From positions 1 to 5,830 of the forward strand of contig DAUV01000026.1 in the NCBI GenBank assembly GCA_002505325.1: DNA of 5,830 nucleotides, in the 5' to 3' direction. Shown piece by piece: positions 4,952 through 5,830 of the stretch; position 1 is the first letter of the stretch, and each line of letters opens with the position of its first letter. The DNA is from Euryarchaeota archaeon UBA623 (GTDB lineage Archaea > Thermoplasmatota > Poseidoniia > Poseidoniales > Thalassarchaeaceae). The position numbers and the translations under genes were made by a program. The notes under the pieces were generated by a model, which was given only the letters and a program-made list of their open reading frames with translations, was not told where the DNA came from and made no database searches.

Positions 4952-5830
4952 TCACTTCTTCTCGATCTTCATGCAGACGCCAGCGGCCACGGTCTTACCC
5001 ATGTCGCGGATAGCGAAGCGAGAGAGTTGTGGGAACGCATCCATCTGCTCAATTGCCATTGGCTTGGTCGGTCCGAAGCGTACGAGGCACGCATCTCCAG
5101 TCTTCAGGAAGGCCGGGTTGGCCTCCTTCACACCCTTCGAAGTCTTCTCCAACAGATCGACGAAGCGGACTGCTACCTGAGAGGTGTGGGCGTGGAACAC
5201 CGGGGTGTAGTTGACGCCGATAGCCTTCGGGATGTCCATGAGTTGGATCTGTCCGACAAAGGTCTCGTCGTGGCGCACGAACATTGGGGGGGTGTCAGTA
5301 TACCCTGCTACGTCACCTCGGCGGATGTCATCGGCTGACAGACCGCGCACGTTGAAGCCGACGTTGTCGCCTGGCTCGGCCTTATCGACCATAGTGTGAT
5401 GCATCTCAATGCTCTTGACCTCGGCCGACTTCTGGCTTGGGTTGAACACGACTGTCTTACCAGCGTTCAGAACACCGGTCTCGATCTTGCCGACCGGAAC
5501 AGTTCCAATTCCGCTAATCTTGTAGACGTCCTGAATAGGTAGGCGCAGAGGCATATCGGTGGGCTTCGGAGGCATACTGATTGCATCAATGGCCTCAAAG
5601 AGAGTCGGTCCGTTGTACCAAGGCGAGTTTTCGCTCCTGTTGAAGATGTTGTCGCCATCGAATGCGCTGCATGGTATGAAGGGGATTTCATCAGTCTTGA
5701 ATCCGGCCATCTTCAGGAGGTTTGTGACCTCAGCAACGACGCTGTTGTACTTGTCCTCTGACCATGCTACACCACTGATATCCATCTTGTTGACGTTTAC
5801 AATCAGTTGCTGTACACCAAGAACACGGGC
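4952..5830 (-). CDS. tuf: Translation elongation factor EF-1 alpha (aEF-1A), C-terminal part
   Basis: EF-1A is the GTPase that brings aminoacyl-tRNA to the ribosomal A site. The visible 293 residues are the C-terminal two thirds. The frame is open to the right edge: residues ARVLGVQQLIVNVNKMD precede the first ATG of the window part, so that ATG (5785) is the Met of the G4 motif NKMD and not a start. The G5 motif (CSA, visible residues 54-56) follows. Beta-barrel domain 2 (about 93-185) has ISGIGTVPVGKIETG and EPGDNVGFNVRG; domain 3 (about 190-293) ends in AAGVCMKIEKK. The P-loop, switch I and DxxG motifs lie beyond the edge. Sequence type is archaeal/eukaryotic EF-1A, not bacterial EF-Tu. 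uS10 follows 19 bp downstream in the same transcription unit. Confidence 0.97.
   Translation of the reverse strand, partial: ARVLGVQQLIVNVNKMDISGVAWSEDKYNSVVAEVTNLLKMAGFKTDEIPFIPCSAFDGDNIFNRSENSPWYNGPTLFEAIDAISMPPKPTDMPLRLPIQDVYKISGIGTVPVGKIETGVLNAGKTVVFNPSQKSAEVKSIEMHHTMVDKAEPGDNVGFNVRGLSADDIRRGDVAGYTDTPPMFVRHDETFVGQIQLMDIPKAIGVNYTPVFHAHTSQVAVRFVDLLEKTSKGVKEANPAFLKTGDACLVRFGPTKPMAIEQMDAFPQLSRFAIRDMGKTVAAGVCMKIEKK

Noticed and set aside
5286..5292. Run of seven G bases
   Set aside because: It encodes Thr-Pro-Pro in EF-1A on the minus strand with the frame intact on both sides, so there is no sign of a frameshift.
4910..5338. Plus-strand open frame of 142 codons across the EF-1A/uS10 junction
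   Set aside because: It is a shadow of the EF-1A gene, produced by the codon bias of that gene; no recognisable domain.
5783..5785. ATG as a start of EF-1A
   Set aside because: It is the Met of the G4 motif NKMD, and the family sequence continues upstream in frame to the window edge.
1..5830. Search for CRISPR repeats, insertion sequences, integrase or toxin-antitoxin genes
   Set aside because: No regularly spaced repeats, transposase or integrase motifs, terminal inverted repeats or duplicated tRNA end were seen. The tRNA-Leu flanks show no attachment-site duplication within the window.

Overview
The window looks like a piece of an archaeal chromosome. Three features point that way: an aEF-1A gene followed by an archaeal-type ribosomal protein uS10 gene, a GINS-like replication protein with A-then-B domain order, and a class II tRNA-Leu of archaeal form with CCA encoded. 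Base composition is roughly balanced. The mix of archaeal information genes with a bacterial-style aminopeptidase C would fit marine Thermoplasmatota-type euryarchaea (for example Poseidoniales / Marine Group II). That placement is an inference from protein character, not a demonstrated one.

Layout from left to right. Bases 1-1388 (minus) carry the N-terminal 462 residues of a heavy-metal P1B-type ATPase, whose catalytic half lies outside the left edge. A 44-bp divergent spacer separates it from a HAD-family phosphatase (1433-2152, plus). Seven bases after that stop codon is the 3' end of a convergent tRNA-Leu(CAA) (2160-2244, minus). A 112-bp spacer with a weak TATA-like element leads to a GINS-like gene (2357-3232, plus). 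After a 53-bp spacer ending in a perfect 9-bp inverted repeat comes a bleomycin hydrolase / aminopeptidase C gene (3286-4611, plus). Its last 9 bases overlap the tail of the convergent uS10 gene (4603-4932, minus). uS10 lies 19 bp downstream of EF-1A (4952 to beyond 5830, minus), whose 5' end is outside the window.

The only obvious operon is EF-1A -> uS10, the end of a str-type translation operon. The other genes are housekeeping singletons packed with short spacers: metal efflux, a small-molecule phosphatase, a replication factor and a peptidase. They do not form a shared pathway. Several starts lack a Shine-Dalgarno sequence, consistent with leaderless or short-leader transcripts; uS10 and the peptidase have clear GGTGA-type sites.

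I found no undescribed multi-gene system, mobile element, CRISPR array or defence cluster. The features most worth a second look are the inverted repeat abutting the peptidase start codon, the unusual N-terminal half of the metal ATPase, the long acidic linker in the GINS-like protein, and the 9-bp convergent gene overlap. No gene-free stretch exceeds 300 bases; the longest is 2245-2356.
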